This document shows positions 54,978 to 64,000 of a stretch of DNA of 64,000 nt, one piece after another; within the stretch, counting starts at the first letter, position 1, and the number at the start of each line of letters is the position of its first letter. The translations under genes and the position numbers were made by a program. Source of the DNA: Paenibacillus terrigena DSM 21567 (lineage in GTDB: Bacteria; Bacillota; Bacilli; Paenibacillales; Paenibacillaceae); NCBI RefSeq assembly GCF_000374845.1, contig NZ_KB895415.1, positions 372,001 to 436,000 of the forward strand, read 5' to 3'. The notes under the pieces were generated by a model that had not been told where the DNA came from, searched no databases, and saw only the letters and a program-made list of their open reading frames with translations.

Positions 54978-57425
54978 TTACCAAGTCCGCCAAGCTAGAA
55001 TACCGGCGTTCATGCTGCGGCATGCATTCATGGCCGCTTCCGGCGTTTGGAGCTGCTCACCCCAAGTCACGAGATAACGGAATTCATAGAATCCGCCAAG
55101 CGTTGCTGTGAAATTCGTCTCCCAATAGTTGTTCATCGCCCAAGAATACAAATGTCCTGGATCTTGCGCCAATCTGGCATCCCCGTTCAGAAGACGGAAT
55201 TGATGCTCGAGCGAGCCAAGCTGAATCAGCGGCGTATCCGGCATCGCGATCGCAACACCGCGTTGATCCGCAACATAGGCAGCCCCTTCACCTAAGCAAT
55301 AATAATCCGCCAAGCTGCCCGGTAACTGATCTTTCCGAGGACGTACCAACGCGTCCATCTTATCGATCCATAATTCCTCTGTCTCGCTAGTGATTGGATT
55401 TCCGAATGGAAGCGATATATATAGATTCTCTGGATCCCATACACTATCCTTGTGCATGCGAACAGCTACATCCACGCGAGGATGATTCGCATAAGCCGTG
55501 ACGAATAGCGAATAATGCGAGCAGCCTGCAACCTCGAATGTAAGCTGTACTGTGCCGTATACATCACCTTGTGTCACGATTTCGACGTTCGTCAAGACAC
55601 CTACCGAAATTTCCGCATCCGGCCCTTTGCGGTTGCGGCCCATCTTCCGGCGAACTTCGTACATATCGCTAACCTTCGACGCACGGGTAATATCGTACAC
55701 CGGCGTAAAGGCGTTGTGGTTGCGATCGCTGCGCAGCATGTCTTTCGATGTCCGTTTATCGATCCAAGACGTAATGCCCGCACCCCTCGTCCACTCGATG
55801 CGAACATATGGCGTATCGATATAGGTCGATGTCACCTTGAATGCTCGTCCAACGCTTGAAATATCCAGATCCATCATGCGGTCCGAACCGACGACATCGT
55901 TCTGGTAGGCGGTTCCTGGCTTGCCCGGTGCGATGGCTTGAATATGAATCGTCTTCTCCTCACCAGGCTGAAGCGTAACCGGGATGCTGACGATAACGCC
56001 GCGCGGTGCCACGCGAAGCTGAGATGTGTAGACCTCGCCCGTGTTCACGTCCCGAACTTCGAACCCATCCTTGATCACATCGTGATGCCAGCCCTCCATA
56101 ATGAAATGCGAGAAATCCTCCTGAACGTACTCGAACGGATTGTGCATCTTGAACTTCATCGGCCGATCAGGTGCGAGCAGCGCGTCCCCCTTATGCTCGA
56201 GGATGTCATACAACGCACGATGCGCTGCCGTGCTGGCATTGGCTGCAAATGCTTCCTTGCGTAATCCCAATTCCTGAACGAACGGATTCCACGGCTCCGT
56301 CACTGAAGAGTGGTAGCCCCAAGTATGCTCTGCGAACAACGTCAATTGGTATTCCATGTCCTTCATCGCTTCCGCGGATACAATCTCACCGTTCGGATCC
56401 AAGCGTCTCACCTTCTGGTAGACCCGCTGTGCCTCGCGATAGACCTGCACATGCTTCGGTGTCGAGCCTACGCCGTCCGTCCACCAATCCGGCCAATCGC
56501 CGCGATGTACTGGAATATCCTCAGGATGCTTCTCGGCATGCTCCCGAACTTCCGCGAAGAAGTCGTCCAAAGTTGCAAGTTCAATGGTTATCCGATCGCC
56601 GTGTTTCTCGTTCCACTGCTGAATGAAGTCCATCACCACCGCATTCGGCGAGCTGTTGTCCGTTGGCAGTCCCGAGAACATCACCGGCGCGAAGCGGAAC
56701 GCATATCCATCCTGCTCCAAACGTTCGATGTAGCGCTGAATCCGAATCTCTGCCATCTCGAATGTCATGCCTTTGCTTAAGTCGAGTTCGTCTTTGATTG
56801 TATACTTGCCGCCAAGCCCTGTAACCAAGCCTAAATCATTGCCGAACACGTAGTGCTCGCCATTCCACGTCAAGAGTCTTTCGCCGCTCGGCATCTCCCA
56901 CCAGAACGGCTGCTGCTTCTTCCAGAGCGGGAACATCGAATGATGCGTATGAATGCAGGTGATCAAGTTCTGAATGCCAGCATCCAGCAGCACTTGACCA
57001 TATCCCCAGCTAAATCCGGTAATATCGGCTGTCATCGCAGATGTCACAGGAGACTGAATCGACACCCCATAGTCGCGAATGCGCCCAAGCATCGATTCGA
57101 AGAGTTCTTTCCCGATCAATTCGCTCATATTGAGATACGTTCCGGATAGACCGATATCCCCACGGCGAACACCTTCTTCAAATTCCTTCTTCTCTTGCTC
57201 AGTTGCTTTCTTCAAGAAGGATTCGATCGGCCAGAACGTCTCGCATACCCACTTAAATCCTTTCCATTCCGGGCGTCTTCCTGACTCGATTTCCCGCAGA
57301 ATATGAAGCGCCTGACGAATGAAGTCGACATGATATTGCTGAATTTTCTCCTGCCGTTCCGTATAGCCAACATCCGTATGCGAATGATGAATGGCGTAAA
57401 TCTTCCATGGTTTAGTTGCTGTCAT
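54978..57425 (-). CDS. GH38-like protein (DUF5054 type), putative alpha-mannosidase
   Basis: 815 residues. The N-terminus IYAIHHSHTDVGYTERQ has the His-x-Asp metal-binding motif of GH38 alpha-mannosidases (HNDPGW in classical members), and AMTADITGFSWGYGQVLL fits the region with the catalytic aspartate. FAEHTWGYHSSVTEPWNP later in the chain supplies the GH38-like helical part with further metal ligands, and the C-terminal 350 residues form beta-sandwiches. This branch of GH38-like proteins has no described activity that I know, so mannosidase action is inferred from the fold and from the GH125 neighbour. AAGGAGAGATTTACAAA precedes the ATG, 33 bases after the permease gene. Confidence 0.78.
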   Translation of the reverse strand: MTATKPWKIYAIHHSHTDVGYTERQEKIQQYHVDFIRQALHILREIESGRRPEWKGFKWVCETFWPIESFLKKATEQEKKEFEEGVRRGDIGLSGTYLNMSELIGKELFESMLGRIRDYGVSIQSPVTSAMTADITGFSWGYGQVLLDAGIQNLITCIHTHHSMFPLWKKQQPFWWEMPSGERLLTWNGEHYVFGNDLGLVTGLGGKYTIKDELDLSKGMTFEMAEIRIQRYIERLEQDGYAFRFAPVMFSGLPTDNSSPNAVVMDFIQQWNEKHGDRITIELATLDDFFAEVREHAEKHPEDIPVHRGDWPDWWTDGVGSTPKHVQVYREAQRVYQKVRRLDPNGEIVSAEAMKDMEYQLTLFAEHTWGYHSSVTEPWNPFVQELGLRKEAFAANASTAAHRALYDILEHKGDALLAPDRPMKFKMHNPFEYVQEDFSHFIMEGWHHDVIKDGFEVRDVNTGEVYTSQLRVAPRGVIVSIPVTLQPGEEKTIHIQAIAPGKPGTAYQNDVVGSDRMMDLDISSVGRAFKVTSTYIDTPYVRIEWTRGAGITSWIDKRTSKDMLRSDRNHNAFTPVYDITRASKVSDMYEVRRKMGRNRKGPDAEISVGVLTNVEIVTQGDVYGTVQLTFEVAGCSHYSLFVTAYANHPRVDVAVRMHKDSVWDPENLYISLPFGNPITSETEELWIDKMDALVRPRKDQLPGSLADYYCLGEGAAYVADQRGVAIAMPDTPLIQLGSLEHQFRLLNGDARLAQDPGHLYSWAMNNYWETNFTATLGGFYEFRYLVTWGEQLQTPEAAMNACRSMNAGILAWRTW

Positions 57426-57458
57426 TTTGTAAATCTCTCCTTTTCAATGGTTAGTGAT

Positions 57459-58343
57459 CTACTCTTTGACCCCGCCCATGACCATACCTTTGACGAAATA
57501 CTTCTGCAGGAATGGATAGAAGGCAAGAATCGGTAAGGCACCTACAAAGATTTGAGCCGCTTTGACGGTTCGATCCGATACGGTAGCAAGATTCTTCAAC
57601 TGCTCAGCAGACATATTCGTCAAGCTGGCCTGCACGATGACAGTCTGCAAATAACTGGATAATGGATAGTTATCCTGCGAGTTCATCAGGATCAGCCCGT
57701 CAAACCAAGCGTTCCAATGCCCCACGACAGTAAATAGTCCAATCGTTGCAATCGACGGCATGGATAATGGAACATAAATGCGCCATAACGTTTTCCAGTG
57801 GCTTGCGCCATCCACGAATGCGGCCTCTTCCAATTCCTTGGGTAATCCCCGATAGAAATTCAATAATAGAATGACATTAAATACAGGAACGGCGCCCGGG
57901 ATAATCAACGCCCAGATCGAATCCAGCAAACCTGTGGAACGAATGGTCATATACCAAGGAATTAAGCCGCCGCTGAAAAGAATTGTGAACACGAAATACC
58001 ACGCATATCCCGTTCTGAATTTTAGTTCCCGTCCGCTCTTAGACAGCGGATATGCGATTAAGATCGATAGAAACATACTGAGCGCTGTACCTAGTACGAC
58101 CCGCTTCACCGTTACCCACAAGGAGAGCAGGAACTCCCCCTTCGATAGCACGAACTCGTAGGATTTCAACGTAAAGTCTTTGGGCCACAACTTCACAATC
58201 CCGGCACTCGCTGCAACATTCGAGCTTAAGGAGACGGCTAAGATATGGATCAGCGGGATCAGGCACATCACAGCGAGCAGAATAAGGAACGTATAGTTAA
58301 ACACTCGGAACATTTTACTGCCAAGAGATTTTCCTTCTACCAT
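57459..58343 (-). CDS. ABC sugar permease, LplC/YtcP type
   Basis: 294 residues, six membrane helices. The EAA loop that contacts the ATPase is ELEEAAFVDGASHWKTLWRI near residue 190. The end FLQKYFVKGMVMGGVKE is typical of the second permease (LplC class) of Paenibacillus oligosaccharide importers. It works with the permease and the lipoprotein encoded upstream. No ATPase gene is in the operon, so a shared MsmX/UgpC-like ATPase elsewhere is expected. RBS AAGAGGTGTGTCAAC. Confidence 0.94.
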   Translation of the reverse strand: MVEGKSLGSKMFRVFNYTFLILLAVMCLIPLIHILAVSLSSNVAASAGIVKLWPKDFTLKSYEFVLSKGEFLLSLWVTVKRVVLGTALSMFLSILIAYPLSKSGRELKFRTGYAWYFVFTILFSGGLIPWYMTIRSTGLLDSIWALIIPGAVPVFNVILLLNFYRGLPKELEEAAFVDGASHWKTLWRIYVPLSMPSIATIGLFTVVGHWNAWFDGLILMNSQDNYPLSSYLQTVIVQASLTNMSAEQLKNLATVSDRTVKAAQIFVGALPILAFYPFLQKYFVKGMVMGGVKE

Positions 58344-58361
58344 GTTGACACACCTCTTATG

Positions 58362-59270
58362 CTAAAAAATTCGATAGTCTGCGATTTTGTATGCGAGCCA
58401 ATAAGATATGGAGACGAGTGCGAATGAAATGAGCGACTTGAACAAGCCTAGCGCCGTCGCGACGCCGTATTGCGCGTCTATCAATCCGACCCGATAGATT
58501 AACGTATCCAGAATATCTCCACTCTCATAAACTAGCGGACTATACAGGTTAAATATTTGGTCAAACCCGGCGTTCAACACATTCCCTAAACTTAATGTGG
58601 CCATCAGGATAATCACGGGCAGGATCCCTGGAAGCGTGATACTCCACGTCTGCTTCCAACGGTTCGCGCCATCAATGACAGCAGCCTCATACAGGCTTGG
58701 ATTAATCGTGGTGAGTGCAGCTAGATAGACAATAGTGCTAAAGCCAAATTCCTTCCAGATATCGGACAGGATAATCGTGAACGGGAACCAGTTGTTGTCC
58801 CCAAGGAAGAAAATCGGTTTGATCGAAAACAACCCTAGAAATTGGTTCACAAGCCCGTTCGAAGGCGACAAAATATCAATAAGCACACCGCCAAGGATGA
58901 CCCATGATAGGAAATGCGGCAAATATATCAAAGTCTGAATCCACCGTTTCACGAGGGTTTTGCCAATCTCATTCAATAGAATAGCAACCGCGATCGGAAC
59001 GATTAATCCGAATATTATTTTCAACACTGCGATAAAGACGGTGTTCCACAAGACTTGATAAAAGTCTGGCATATCGAATAAATAGTGAAAGTTCTTTAAG
59101 CCCACCCATTTGGAATGGAATAACCCTTTCGACGGAATATACTTCTGAAAAGCCATTATGGATCCGACCATCGGAATATAGCTGTAGATAAACACCAGAA
59201 TGATGCCAGGCACTAACATCAAGTGGAGTGGAAGTTGCTTTTTATAGTTCTTTTTCAGCAAGATGTTCAC
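58362..59270 (-). CDS. ABC sugar permease, LplB/YteP type
   Basis: 302 residues, six membrane helices. The EAA loop is SLYEAAVIDGANRWKQTWSI near residue 200. PMVGSIMAFQKY in the first periplasmic-side loop and the C-terminal ISYWLAYKIADYRIF fit the LplB class. The start drawn here is GTG at 59268-59270; because AAGGAAGTG lies nine bases before the TTG at 59259-59261, the real start may be that TTG, three codons in. It follows the sugar-binding lipoprotein gene. Confidence 0.93.
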   Translation of the reverse strand: MNILLKKNYKKQLPLHLMLVPGIILVFIYSYIPMVGSIMAFQKYIPSKGLFHSKWVGLKNFHYLFDMPDFYQVLWNTVFIAVLKIIFGLIVPIAVAILLNEIGKTLVKRWIQTLIYLPHFLSWVILGGVLIDILSPSNGLVNQFLGLFSIKPIFFLGDNNWFPFTIILSDIWKEFGFSTIVYLAALTTINPSLYEAAVIDGANRWKQTWSITLPGILPVIILMATLSLGNVLNAGFDQIFNLYSPLVYESGDILDTLIYRVGLIDAQYGVATALGLFKSLISFALVSISYWLAYKIADYRIF

Positions 59271-59305
59271 TTCCTTATATTCAAATCACACGCTGTTACA
59301 ATACA

Positions 59306-59340
59306 GAAGGGGTAAGTTGATCGACTCTTCCTACCCCTCT
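59306..59340 (-). other. Intercistronic hairpin between binding protein and permease genes
   Basis: Arms AGGGGTA and TACCCCT with an inner AGT/ACT pair. The minus-strand tail is not T-rich. Such hairpins behind binding-protein genes often stabilise the mRNA or cause partial stops, giving more lipoprotein than permease. Confidence 0.55.
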
Positions 59341-59352
59341 TTTAACCTTTAT

Positions 59353-61023
59353 TTATTTTTGCGAAGCGTTCCACTCGTTCACTTCTTTAGTGATTTGCTC
59401 GCCGCCGAGCTTCTTCCAATCTTCGACGAATTTATCGAATTGATCGATCGAAGCCGCGCCATAGACAATTTTCGTAAAAATTTCGTTCTCCATCTTATCT
59501 AAGGTTGCCTTCTTCTCGCCCATCGTGTCTGTCGGCGCACCGCCGTAGCCTTCGGATACGACTTTACCCGCATCCCATAGCTTCTGGAGGACCATCATAG
59601 CTCCTTCAGGACCGCTCTGATAATTCTCACCGTAGAAATTCAAGTCCCCTTCTCTGAAGGACATGATCTTATCGTACGTAGATTTCTCTTCCGGATTTAA
59701 GGCAGATGGGTCGTTATTGCTTAAGGCTTTTGCAACATTTTGCGCACGCTTCAAATCTTTGTCCGGTGCAGACATATCAATCAATGCATATTTTGCAGTC
59801 GTAATCCCTTTGCTATCAACGCCGTATTTCAAGTAGTCCGCGGAAGGACCGTACAGCTTCTCCATGAACCAATTCGACATTTTGACGGCAACTTCAGGAT
59901 GCTCGTAGCCTTTCTTGACGACGAAGTAGAAATTCGCGCCGAACGGCATTTGTACGGTTGCGTCTCCGCCGTTAACGGATGGAATCGGATACACGCCCCA
60001 TTCCGCTTTGTTGTTCTTCTTCTTGTTGTCTTGCAGCGGCCATTGGGAAGCCCAGCTTGGCCCAAAGAGCACACCCACGCGATCATTGACGAGAGATTCC
60101 GCGACCTTGGAGCCGTCTTTGACGCCAAACTCTTGATCGAGTTCGCCGGCCTTGTACATTTCCGCTAATTTCGCGAGCGCTGTCTTAACCTCTGGCTGAA
60201 TGCTGCCGTATACGAGATTGCCAGCGTCATCCTTCTTCCAGATTCTTGGGTAAGCACCATAAGCATTGAATAAGCCGTTCATGGAAGGATAGCCATTCAC
60301 GATTTCTTTGCCCAAGGCGACCCCGAATGTATCCTGCTTGCCATTGCCGTCAGGATCCTGCGTCGTAAACGCTTTCGTCATCTTCAGCACATCATCCCAA
60401 GTCTTCGGAGCCGGCAGGTTAAGCGCCTTCAACCAATCGGTACGTACCCACAGGACGGGTGTCTGTGCACCGATCATCGGCTCCGTCTTCGGCATCGCAT
60501 ACTGCTTGCCATCAAAGGTAGCCGACTGCAGCGCCATCGGGTCCTGCTCGAAAATGCCCTTCACAGCAGGTGTCGCATACTGCGTATAAACATCCGTCAA
60601 ATCCTCGAGCATATCCGCTTCGACCAACTGCTTCAATTGAGAGGAGTTGACCATCATGATGTCAGGGATTTCACCGGAAGCAATGGAAACATTGAGCTTC
60701 TGGAAGTATTGCGCATCGGTTCCTTTTACGATCCAATCGTATTTGAGATTAATCCCCATATCCTTGTACAAGGTTTCCCAAGCGTTGTTCGATTCCGATT
60801 GACCTTCCGGATATTTAACGTCCTGCGTAATGAATTTCGCTGCCGTCAGATCAATGGGTGGGTCATATTTGCCTAACGGATCGATCGTTACATCCTGCTT
60901 GGTCTCGTTCGGAGTGGACTCTGTTGCTGCGTCCTTCTTCGTATCTTGACCGCAAGCAGATAATAAAACAGAGATGAGTAATAGACTTGCAAGCATGAAA
61001 CTAATAGATTTAACCCTTTTCAT
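59353..61023 (-). CDS. Extracellular sugar-binding lipoprotein, LplA type
   Basis: 556 residues. The signal peptide ends in a lipobox LSAC with Cys24 as the lipid anchor. The rest is a large family 1 solute-binding protein (about 530 mature residues, typical for LplA-class proteins of Paenibacillus): DIMMVNSSQLKQLVEADMLE, PVLWVRTDWLKALNLPAPKT and DPDGNGKQDTFGVAL, the last resembling a calcium-binding loop. It captures an oligosaccharide outside the membrane for the two permeases that follow. RBS GGGGGACAAGAT. A -10 TATAAT about 45 bases upstream lacks a proper -35, fitting activation by the response regulator. Confidence 0.95.
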   Translation of the reverse strand: MKRVKSISFMLASLLLISVLLSACGQDTKKDAATESTPNETKQDVTIDPLGKYDPPIDLTAAKFITQDVKYPEGQSESNNAWETLYKDMGINLKYDWIVKGTDAQYFQKLNVSIASGEIPDIMMVNSSQLKQLVEADMLEDLTDVYTQYATPAVKGIFEQDPMALQSATFDGKQYAMPKTEPMIGAQTPVLWVRTDWLKALNLPAPKTWDDVLKMTKAFTTQDPDGNGKQDTFGVALGKEIVNGYPSMNGLFNAYGAYPRIWKKDDAGNLVYGSIQPEVKTALAKLAEMYKAGELDQEFGVKDGSKVAESLVNDRVGVLFGPSWASQWPLQDNKKKNNKAEWGVYPIPSVNGGDATVQMPFGANFYFVVKKGYEHPEVAVKMSNWFMEKLYGPSADYLKYGVDSKGITTAKYALIDMSAPDKDLKRAQNVAKALSNNDPSALNPEEKSTYDKIMSFREGDLNFYGENYQSGPEGAMMVLQKLWDAGKVVSEGYGGAPTDTMGEKKATLDKMENEIFTKIVYGAASIDQFDKFVEDWKKLGGEQITKEVNEWNASQK

Positions 61024-61126
61024 ATCTTGTCCCCCGTTTTGTGTTAAGTATCGTAGCTACACTGTTATTATAAAATCCGTATGGGACAGCCAACTAGTTT
61101 CCGTTCATTACATTTGTGTCTTTTAT

Positions 61127-62782
61127 TTACTCCTTTGGATCTCTTTTGAGTTCCCGATACTCTTGAGGTGTGAGATTTGTCGCTTTTTTGAAGAAACGAT
61201 GAAAATATTGCGATGACAAAAAGCCTAGCTCCGTCGCGATTTCGTGCACCTTGAGACGATCCTGCTCAAGCATCGTTTTCGATTTTTCCAGTCTCACGTC
61301 ATTGATATATGTCAATAGCCCTTGCCCTGTCAGCTTCTTATACAGCCTCGACAGATACGAAGGATTGTGCCCGACAACTTCGCCAATTTTCGTTAGCGAG
61401 ACGTCACCGGATATATGGGTCGTGATATAGTTCTGAATCTTGCGAATCAACTCATGCTCCTGCACATTCATACCAACCTGCTTCTGCTCGAAAATTCTTC
61501 TTGCCGTTAGAATGAATTCTTCACAGATCTGGTGCCATGTTTCAAAGCGTTCCATCTGGGTAAATTTGCTCAAATCCCGCTTTTCCTTCGTGTCGCTGTC
61601 CGAATCCATCAGGCTGTGAGGCAGCAGAACCGAGACCAGCAAGAAATACAATTCCAGCTGAACGCCGCTTGGAAAAGGTCCCGCCATTGAAGCAACGGAC
61701 AACAATTCATCGAGCGTATCGAAAAAGGGCTCTTCGTGTCCGTTCTCCATGCAAGCTTTCAAATACTCGATTTTGTGTAAGTGAACCGAGGAGAGTCTCG
61801 CCCCCTCGGATCGATCTTCGTCTTTAGCGTTTCTGTTCGGCTCGAGCAGAATAAGCTCTTTGCCAATTCCAAGTCCGCTATGAAACAGAAGGTTGAGCAG
61901 ATCGAATTTCTGAGGCAGCGACGTCCACTCGACTGCATCCGTCGCGAGCGCTAGTGAAATGGGACGCTTCAGCAGCCTCAAGCATGTCTGTTGAATTTCT
62001 TCCAGCATGCCTTTTACGAATAGAATTGTTCTCGTCCATCCTTCCGTTGTCGGCTCAGCTTCTGCAGGTTGAAGGAACCAGGCCATTTTATTCTTCTCAT
62101 ATTTCATCGACAGAGATCTCGCCATCGGCATTAGCATTTCGTTAGCGATATTATCGAGCGCAAAATAGATTAATGCGCGATCCGTCGCACTATGAATCTC
62201 ACCCCAGTCATCAATGCGCACGATCAGGAGGAGACAAGGCGTGTCATCCGACAGCTTGATTTGCAGCTCTTCGAATTTGTCGCGGATCGATGCGATCGTT
62301 GCAGGGTCACCCTGTAAGATTTCACTCATGTATTGCTGCTGAAGGTAAGGAAGGGCCAGCATCTTCTGCTGCTTGGCTTGAACGAAAAGCGAATCCATGA
62401 ACCGCTCCTCCTCTAAGGAAGTGGCCGCGCGAAGGATGGATTCCTTAATTTTGGCATTCCCCTCCGTCTTCAGAATATAATCGACGCTGCCTTGGCGAAT
62501 GGCTTGCTGAACATACGAAAAATCGCTATAGCCCGTTAAGAAGATGACTTTGCATTTCGGCCATTGCTTCATAATTTCCTGGTGCAACTCCAATCCGCTC
62601 ATCCCGGGCATACGAATATCGGAGAGCACAATATCCACCTTCGTGCGTCCCAGCCAATCCAGCGCTTCTTGCGAGGTGGCCGCCGCATAGATCTCTAATT
62701 CTATCTCTGTCACGCAATTGCATAATTCAACCAGTCCATTCAAAATCAACGGTTCGTCATCCACGATTAATATGCGATACAT
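61127..62782 (-). CDS. Two-component response regulator, AraC output (YesN type)
   Basis: 551 residues. The receiver domain (1-120) has the acidic pair in ILIVDDEP, phosphoacceptor Asp55 (LSDIRMPG) and Lys in YILKTEG; a middle domain of about 300 residues has no known function; the last 100 residues are an AraC double helix-turn-helix (NPSYLSRLYKKLTGQGLL and SSQYFHRFFKKATN). It should turn on the importer and glycosidase genes when phosphorylated by the kinase encoded two bases upstream. GAGGTTGAGTAAGG precedes the ATG. Confidence 0.95.
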   Translation of the reverse strand: MYRILIVDDEPLILNGLVELCNCVTEIELEIYAAATSQEALDWLGRTKVDIVLSDIRMPGMSGLELHQEIMKQWPKCKVIFLTGYSDFSYVQQAIRQGSVDYILKTEGNAKIKESILRAATSLEEERFMDSLFVQAKQQKMLALPYLQQQYMSEILQGDPATIASIRDKFEELQIKLSDDTPCLLLIVRIDDWGEIHSATDRALIYFALDNIANEMLMPMARSLSMKYEKNKMAWFLQPAEAEPTTEGWTRTILFVKGMLEEIQQTCLRLLKRPISLALATDAVEWTSLPQKFDLLNLLFHSGLGIGKELILLEPNRNAKDEDRSEGARLSSVHLHKIEYLKACMENGHEEPFFDTLDELLSVASMAGPFPSGVQLELYFLLVSVLLPHSLMDSDSDTKEKRDLSKFTQMERFETWHQICEEFILTARRIFEQKQVGMNVQEHELIRKIQNYITTHISGDVSLTKIGEVVGHNPSYLSRLYKKLTGQGLLTYINDVRLEKSKTMLEQDRLKVHEIATELGFLSSQYFHRFFKKATNLTPQEYRELKRDPKE

Positions 62783-62784
62783 CC

Positions 62785-64000
62785 TTACTCAACCTCTTTC
62801 GATAATGGAATTTGCATGAATACGCCTAGTCCGCCCATATCATTGCGATAGACGGTGAGTCCGGAACCTGCGCCGAACTTAATCTGAAGCCGTCGATGCA
62901 CGTTAATGATTCCGGTCGTCTCGATGCCGAACGAATTGTCCATGGCAAGTTTATCCGTTAGCTGCCCCAGCTCTTCATCCGTTAACAAGCTGCCGTTGTC
63001 TTCGAAGCGAAGCTGCAGCTGCTGACCCTCTACTTGGTTCGATATGCGCAAGATGGCTCCCGATGGCTTCGATTCCAACCCATGCGTATAGGCATTCTCG
63101 ATGATCGGCTGCAAAATTAAGCGCGGTACAAATAGGAAATCTGTTGGGATTTGGATCGGCTCGAACGCAACTTGGATTCGGTCGCCGAATCGCATCGATT
63201 GGATATTGATATAAGCTTCCGCATGCTTGATCTCTTGACTTAACGGCAATTCCGATTTGGCATCCCGAGTAATGAATTGAAAATAATGACCCAAATAACT
63301 GACGAACTCCTTCGCTTTGTCGATATCCTCGAATTCGATTAATTGATGCAGAATAAAAAAGCTATTGTATAAAAAATGAGGATTGATCTGGGACTGAAGC
63401 TGCTTCAGCTCGGATTGTTGGCTGCGAATTTGCTGTTCATAGACTTCTTGAATTAATGATTGCAGCTGCTTGACCATCTTATTGAACTGATCGGATAAAT
63501 CTCTGAATTCATCGTTGCTTCCCTGCGAGGTGCGAATGGTCAAATCCCCTTGCTCCACCCGCCGGAAGGCGGTGACCATCTTGCGCAGCGGATTGCGAAT
63601 CGTTTTGAGAATCCAATACGAGAAGAGAACAATCACGATGACCGATACGATAAATAAAATCCAGAACAGCGCGTTAAATTTGTCAAAATCGCTCATGATA
63701 AACGCTTCAGGTGTATAGATCGCAAGCGTCATCTCATAGTCCTGAGACTTCTGCAGCGATACCAAATACCGCTGTCCGTCATATTTCAAAATGTCGTTGC
63801 GACTGCTGCTCTCGATCTCACGCGACACTAACAACTGCAGCTCTTGGGTAAGCGACTGAATTTGATTATTCAAGATAACGTTGTTGCTGTCATGCAAATA
63901 GAGCAATGCGCCGCCCTGATCTACGACATTGGCCAAACTCTTGCGAATCATATTTTGATCGAGCTCAATTTCGATCATGAACGCAGGAGGACGATCCGAT
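62785..64000 (-). CDS. Sensor histidine kinase, YesM type (5' end outside the window)
   Basis: At least 405 residues; the frame is open to the window edge, so the N-terminal membrane helix and part of the outside sensor domain are missing. Visible are the end of the extracellular sensor, a membrane helix (FNALFWILFIVSVIVIVLFS), a HAMP domain (RNPLRKMVTAFRRVEQGDL), the phospho-accepting His in QINPHFLYNSFF, and the ATPase domain with ENAYTHGLES and the FEDNG box. The last glycine box is altered: SFGIETTGIINVHRRL rather than the usual GxGxGL. It senses the glycan outside and controls the downstream operon. Confidence 0.94.
   Translation of the reverse strand, partial: SDRPPAFMIEIELDQNMIRKSLANVVDQGGALLYLHDSNNVILNNQIQSLTQELQLLVSREIESSSRNDILKYDGQRYLVSLQKSQDYEMTLAIYTPEAFIMSDFDKFNALFWILFIVSVIVIVLFSYWILKTIRNPLRKMVTAFRRVEQGDLTIRTSQGSNDEFRDLSDQFNKMVKQLQSLIQEVYEQQIRSQQSELKQLQSQINPHFLYNSFFILHQLIEFEDIDKAKEFVSYLGHYFQFITRDAKSELPLSQEIKHAEAYINIQSMRFGDRIQVAFEPIQIPTDFLFVPRLILQPIIENAYTHGLESKPSGAILRISNQVEGQQLQLRFEDNGSLLTDEELGQLTDKLAMDNSFGIETTGIINVHRRLQIKFGAGSGLTVYRNDMGGLGVFMQIPLSKEVE

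Noticed and set aside
51295..59270. Search for an ABC ATPase gene in the glycan operon
   Set aside because: No Walker-type ATPase is encoded in the operon; LplABC-type systems normally share an ATPase encoded elsewhere, so its absence is not a defect.

Overview
The window looks like a chromosomal segment of a spore-forming member of the Paenibacillaceae (Paenibacillus or a close relative). Evidence: the Bacillales gene order yqeG-yqeH-aroE-yhbY-nadD-yqeK-rsfS-methyltransferase, a leucine T-box ahead of leuS, an orphan spoVAE, strong GGAGG-type ribosome binding sites with several GTG/TTG starts, YesMN/LplABC-type sugar import genes, many AraC regulators, and an alveolysin-type cytolysin. The assignment to family is inference; base composition looks close to 50 percent GC by eye. 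Almost all genes lie on the minus strand.

Layout. (1) 1-7.4 kb: core genes, namely leuS (cut by the window edge) with its T-box, then a nine-gene housekeeping operon whose genes overlap or nearly touch (ribosome assembly, NAD and shikimate synthesis, Ap4A hydrolysis). (2) 7.4-12.1 kb: a moxR-DUF58-transglutaminase operon with a small MITE-like element inserted directly after its stop codon. (3) 12.2-16.7 kb: spoVAE, an LplT-like MFS protein, an aldo/keto reductase, a nitroreductase and a lipoprotein. (4) 16.8-28.7 kb: a secreted modular GH84 N-acetylglucosaminidase carrying both cohesin and dockerin, a phosphoesterase, an alpha/beta hydrolase, a glycerol dehydrogenase/dihydroxyacetone kinase pair with a divergent PocR-AraC regulator, Ada, and a tiny YHYH protein. 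(5) 28.8-35.7 kb: a cholesterol-dependent cytolysin, an SLH-anchored M13 metallopeptidase, and an operon of a UDP-sugar dehydratase, a MurG paralogue and an unannotated 27-residue membrane peptide. (6) 35.8-47.9 kb: PhyH/AraC, then two glycoside hydrolase-plus-transporter clusters (GH3-MFS with AraC and a cre site; GH3-GPH symporter-HPr-like protein), plus gene relics and a structured inverted repeat array. (7) 47.9-64 kb: a GH2 beta-galactosidase and an eight-gene operon running histidine kinase, AraC response regulator, sugar-binding lipoprotein, two permeases, GH38-like enzyme, GH3, GH125.

How it works together. The last operon reads as a self-contained locus for sensing, importing and trimming mannose-containing oligosaccharides: the kinase/regulator pair senses the sugar outside, the LplABC-type importer takes it up, and the cytoplasmic GH38-like, GH3 and GH125 enzymes cleave it. 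No ABC ATPase is encoded, as is usual for such importers, which share an ATPase encoded elsewhere. Together with the secreted GH84 enzyme, the cytolysin and beta-galactosidase, the window suggests use of animal-type glycans (inference). The most unusual observations are the 50-bp-periodic inverted repeat array at 47621-47803, the small membrane peptide next to the MurG paralogue, the MITE with its 10-bp target duplication, the HPr-like protein lacking the usual arginine, and the cytolysin with Asp in its Trp-rich loop.
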